From: Actinomycetota bacterium | GTDB lineage: Bacteria > Actinomycetota > Actinomycetes > Nanopelagicales > Nanopelagicaceae | Reading direction: 5' to 3' | Length of the DNA stretch: 8,446 nt | Assembly: GCA_010032085.1 (NCBI GenBank) | Contig: RGYL01000023.1 | Coordinates: 1-8,446, forward strand | Shown: piece after piece, positions 6,490 through 8,446 of the stretch | How positions within the stretch are numbered: position 1 is the first letter of the stretch | Layout of the letters: the number at the start of each line of letters is the position of its first letter | The notes under the pieces: model-generated | Seen by the model: only the letters and a program-made list of their open reading frames with translations | Told to the model about the DNA's origin: nothing | Database searches by the model: none | Position numbers and translations under genes: made by a program

Positions 6490-8054
6490 TTATTTGTTGG
6501 GGCTTTATTTATTGTTACCGTGACTGAGGAGCCAATGATTTTTGTCTCTCCAGCCGCTGGCGCTTGTGCGATTACCACTCCGATGGGTTGATTTGAATCA
6601 AAAGCCTCCACAATTTTCACTAAGAAGCCCGCTTGGGTCAGCAGCGTTCGCGCTTCAATGTCGCTCTTACCCAGCAACTCAGGAACTCGCACATTTCCGC
6701 TAGCGATCTCAAGGGTCACACCACTACCGGCTTCAATAGTTGAGCCTTGTTCCGGAGTGACTTTAAGGACGATTCCGGGTTGTTCTTCTGAATCAACTGC
6801 AATAGTTCGGCTCACTCGAAGGCCAGCAGCAGCTAACGCCGCGCGTGCTTCCTCAAGCGGTTTTCCGATGATGTCAGTTGGCACAACAGCATCCCCGGGG
6901 CCGTCGGAGAGGGTTAGTGTTACTGCGCTTCCTTTGCTAACTCGAACTGTTGCAAGTGGCAGCTGGTTTGTAACGCGATCTTTGGGAATTCGCGCATCAG
7001 GTGCGCGTTGAATTGTGATTGTAAAACCACTTAGTTGGGCACGCGCCTCAACTTCAGTTAATCCAACAACATTAGGTAGCGCCACAATTTGTGAGGCGGA
7101 ATCAGGTCTAAAGATGAAGAAACTCGATACTCCAACCAAGATGAGCAGGGCGAGGGCAATAAGTGAAAATCTTCGTCTTCCAAGAGTTTTCTGTTGTTTT
7201 GGAAGCTGAGTTGTTATCTGTTCGCCTCGGGATAATTTCTTTAAATCTTTTAACATAGCAGCCGCGCTGGGATAGCGATCTGATGAATCTTTAGCTAAGG
7301 CCACGCCAAAGAAGGCGTTTAGGGCTGGATCAAGTGATGGCTCGACTGAAGTTATAAGAGGTAGTGGCGCTGAGACATGTTGGTATGCGATTGCAACTGG
7401 AGTCTCACCGGAAAAAGGTGGCTTACCTGAGACCAATTCATAGAAGAGACAACCGAGTGAATAAAGATCACTGCGTGCATCAGCTTGCCCACCCGTTGCT
7501 TGCTCTGGCGATAGATATTGAGCAGTGCCGACAATGTTCCAAGTGCTCGTGAGAGTTGCTCCGGCATCGGAGAGCGCCCGAGCGATTCCAAAATCCATGA
7601 CCTTTACCTCACCGGTCGAGGTAATCATAATGTTGCCCGGCTTAATGTCTCGGTGAACTATTCCATTCTTATGTGAGTAAGCAAGGGCATCCAAAACTCC
7701 AGAAACTATTTCAAGGGCGCGCTCAAAAGCTAGCCGTTCGCCTTTCTGCAAGATTTCTCTAAGAGTGTGGCCACGCACGTATTCCATAACGATGTATGGC
7801 ATCAATCCACTACTTGTTTCCTCTTGCCCTGAGTCATAAACCGCGACAATTCCTGGATGATTTAGGGCGGCCGCAGCAAGTGCCTCTTTATTAAAACGCG
7901 CGACGAAAGCTGGATCTCGTGCGAGATCACTGCGCAATATCTTTACCGCAACTTCACGATGCAGCCGCAAATCTTGGGCGATGTAGACATCCGCCATACC
8001 GCCCGTTCCAATCATTTCTCCGAGCTCGTAACGGCTACCTAATACTCGCTTCAT
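6486..8054 (-). CDS. pknB: Serine/threonine protein kinase with PASTA repeats (PknB)
   Basis: A membrane receptor kinase that senses peptidoglycan fragments and controls cell-wall synthesis and division. 522 residues. Cytoplasmic kinase domain 9-275: glycine loop IGTGGMADVY (15-24), K38 in VAVKIL, HRDIKPGN (134-141), DFG (154-156), and an activation loop with T169, S170 and T171 before GTAQYLSPEQ (176-185); phospho-threonines are at this place in mycobacterial PknB. A basic juxtamembrane stretch (about 276-295) and one membrane segment (about 296-315) follow. Outside are three PASTA repeats (about 323-384, 389-452, 455-517), one fewer than the four in M. tuberculosis PknB. The ATG at 8054 has AGGGG (8062-8066) seven bases upstream, inside the end of pstP, and overlaps the pstP stop as ATGA. 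PknB and PstP are therefore coupled as kinase and opposing phosphatase. Confidence 0.96.
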   Translation of the reverse strand: MKRVLGSRYELGEMIGTGGMADVYIAQDLRLHREVAVKILRSDLARDPAFVARFNKEALAAAALNHPGIVAVYDSGQEETSSGLMPYIVMEYVRGHTLREILQKGERLAFERALEIVSGVLDALAYSHKNGIVHRDIKPGNIMITSTGEVKVMDFGIARALSDAGATLTSTWNIVGTAQYLSPEQATGGQADARSDLYSLGCLFYELVSGKPPFSGETPVAIAYQHVSAPLPLITSVEPSLDPALNAFFGVALAKDSSDRYPSAAAMLKDLKKLSRGEQITTQLPKQQKTLGRRRFSLIALALLILVGVSSFFIFRPDSASQIVALPNVVGLTEVEARAQLSGFTITIQRAPDARIPKDRVTNQLPLATVRVSKGSAVTLTLSDGPGDAVVPTDIIGKPLEEARAALAAAGLRVSRTIAVDSEEQPGIVLKVTPEQGSTIEAGSGVTLEIASGNVRVPELLGKSDIEARTLLTQAGFLVKIVEAFDSNQPIGVVIAQAPAAGETKIIGSSVTVTINKAPTNN

Positions 8055-8446
8055 TGCGCTGCCCCTAAATACTTCGTGGGCAAATCCACACCTGACTCAC
8101 CAATTTGAACCGCGATGACAGTCACATTGTCAGGAGCATCGTTCTTATAGACAAGGTCAACTAAAGAATTAACTGAATCTTGTAGGTCATCTTTAAAGGC
8201 AGAGGATATTTTCCCTTCGTCAACCACAACGGTTAGACCATCACTACATAGAAGGTAGATATCGCCTGCCTCAACGGGAAATAAAGATAAAACTCCTTCT
8301 ACATTTGATTTACCCATAAGCGCTTGGGTTAAGAAAGAGCGCTGTGGATGCGCACTAGCTTCCTCTGGAGTAATTCGCCCCTGATCAATCAACTCCTGTA
8401 CCACCGTGTGATCATGACTTAGTTGGGTGATTTTCTTACCTCTTAT
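8051..8446 (-). CDS. pstP: PP2C-family Ser/Thr phosphatase (PstP), 3' part
   Basis: The C-terminal part of the metal-dependent phosphatase that dephosphorylates PknB and its targets. The frame is open to the right edge, with the first visible codons reading IRGKKITQLSHDHT, so the 5' end lies outside; a GTG at 8404 is internal, not the start. Seen: HDHTVVQELIDQGRITPEEA and HPQRSFLTQAL, the conserved PstP segment, then LLCSDGL and DAPDNVTVI, which hold two metal-binding aspartates of PP2C enzymes. The protein stops about 17 residues after the catalytic domain. Mycobacterial PstP continues with a linker, a membrane segment and an extracellular tail; this one should be soluble. The stop overlaps the pknB start (ATGA), and the last codons carry the pknB ribosome binding site. 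Confidence 0.93.
   Translation of the reverse strand: MRGKKITQLSHDHTVVQELIDQGRITPEEASAHPQRSFLTQALMGKSNVEGVLSLFPVEAGDIYLLCSDGLTVVVDEGKISSAFKDDLQDSVNSLVDLVYKNDAPDNVTVIAVQIGESGVDLPTKYLGAAQ

Noticed and set aside
6479..6495. Hairpin AATAA/TTATT as a terminator at the pabA/pknB junction
   Set aside because: The stem is only five A-T pairs and lies across both stop codons; it is too weak to call.

Overview
The window looks like chromosomal DNA from an actinobacterium with moderate G+C, well below the usual high-G+C members. The main evidence is the conserved actinobacterial block crgA(-) / pabA-trpG(+) / pknB(-) / pstP(-), which in mycobacteria and relatives lies near the replication origin. CrgA is itself essentially an actinobacterial protein, and the response regulator resembles the mycobacterial PhoP/TcrX type. 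Compact spacing (1-base and 4-base overlaps, gaps of 9-30 bases) fits a small, streamlined genome such as freshwater planktonic Actinobacteria. That lineage assignment is inference; no rRNA or tRNA is present to test it.

Right part (about 5570-8446): PstP (a PP2C phosphatase that removes phosphate from PknB-type kinases; its 5' end is beyond the window) overlaps pknB by ATGA. PknB is a membrane Ser/Thr kinase with three PASTA repeats. Its gene meets pabA tail to tail with a 4-base overlap. pabA in turn diverges from crgA across only 30 bases. The kinase-phosphatase pair and CrgA serve cell-wall and division control; PabA supplies ammonia for folate and/or tryptophan synthesis. The rodA, pbpA and pknA genes that usually sit between pstP and pknB are not here.

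Middle (about 3769-5571): an intergenic segment of 165 bases holds a 7-bp perfect inverted repeat and several near-matches to DnaA boxes. It is followed by a PhoP/TcrX-like response regulator and then its presumed partner sensor kinase. The sensor gene is open but has lost its whole catalytic core: the HAMP domain is joined in frame to the last ~32 residues of the ATPase domain.

Left part (1-3759): cysD and a cysN-cysC fusion for sulfate activation follow the sensor gene with only 9 bases between, so all four genes could be one transcript. The CysC (APS kinase) domain carries a deletion/frameshift that removes the substrate-lid segment and puts the last 35 residues out of frame. After 118 bases comes a divergent DapB-like oxidoreductase, complete but lacking a signature NAD(P)H-binding motif and carrying a C-terminal extension.

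I see no mobile element, CRISPR array, tRNA, rRNA or obviously new multi-gene system. The points most worth a second look are the two internal deletions (sensor kinase and CysC), the odd regulator-sulfate activation-DapB-like gene order, the shortened pstP-pknB operon, and the DnaA-box-like cluster upstream of the response regulator. Two deletions within about 3 kb could be real decay or a consensus/assembly problem; read mapping would decide.
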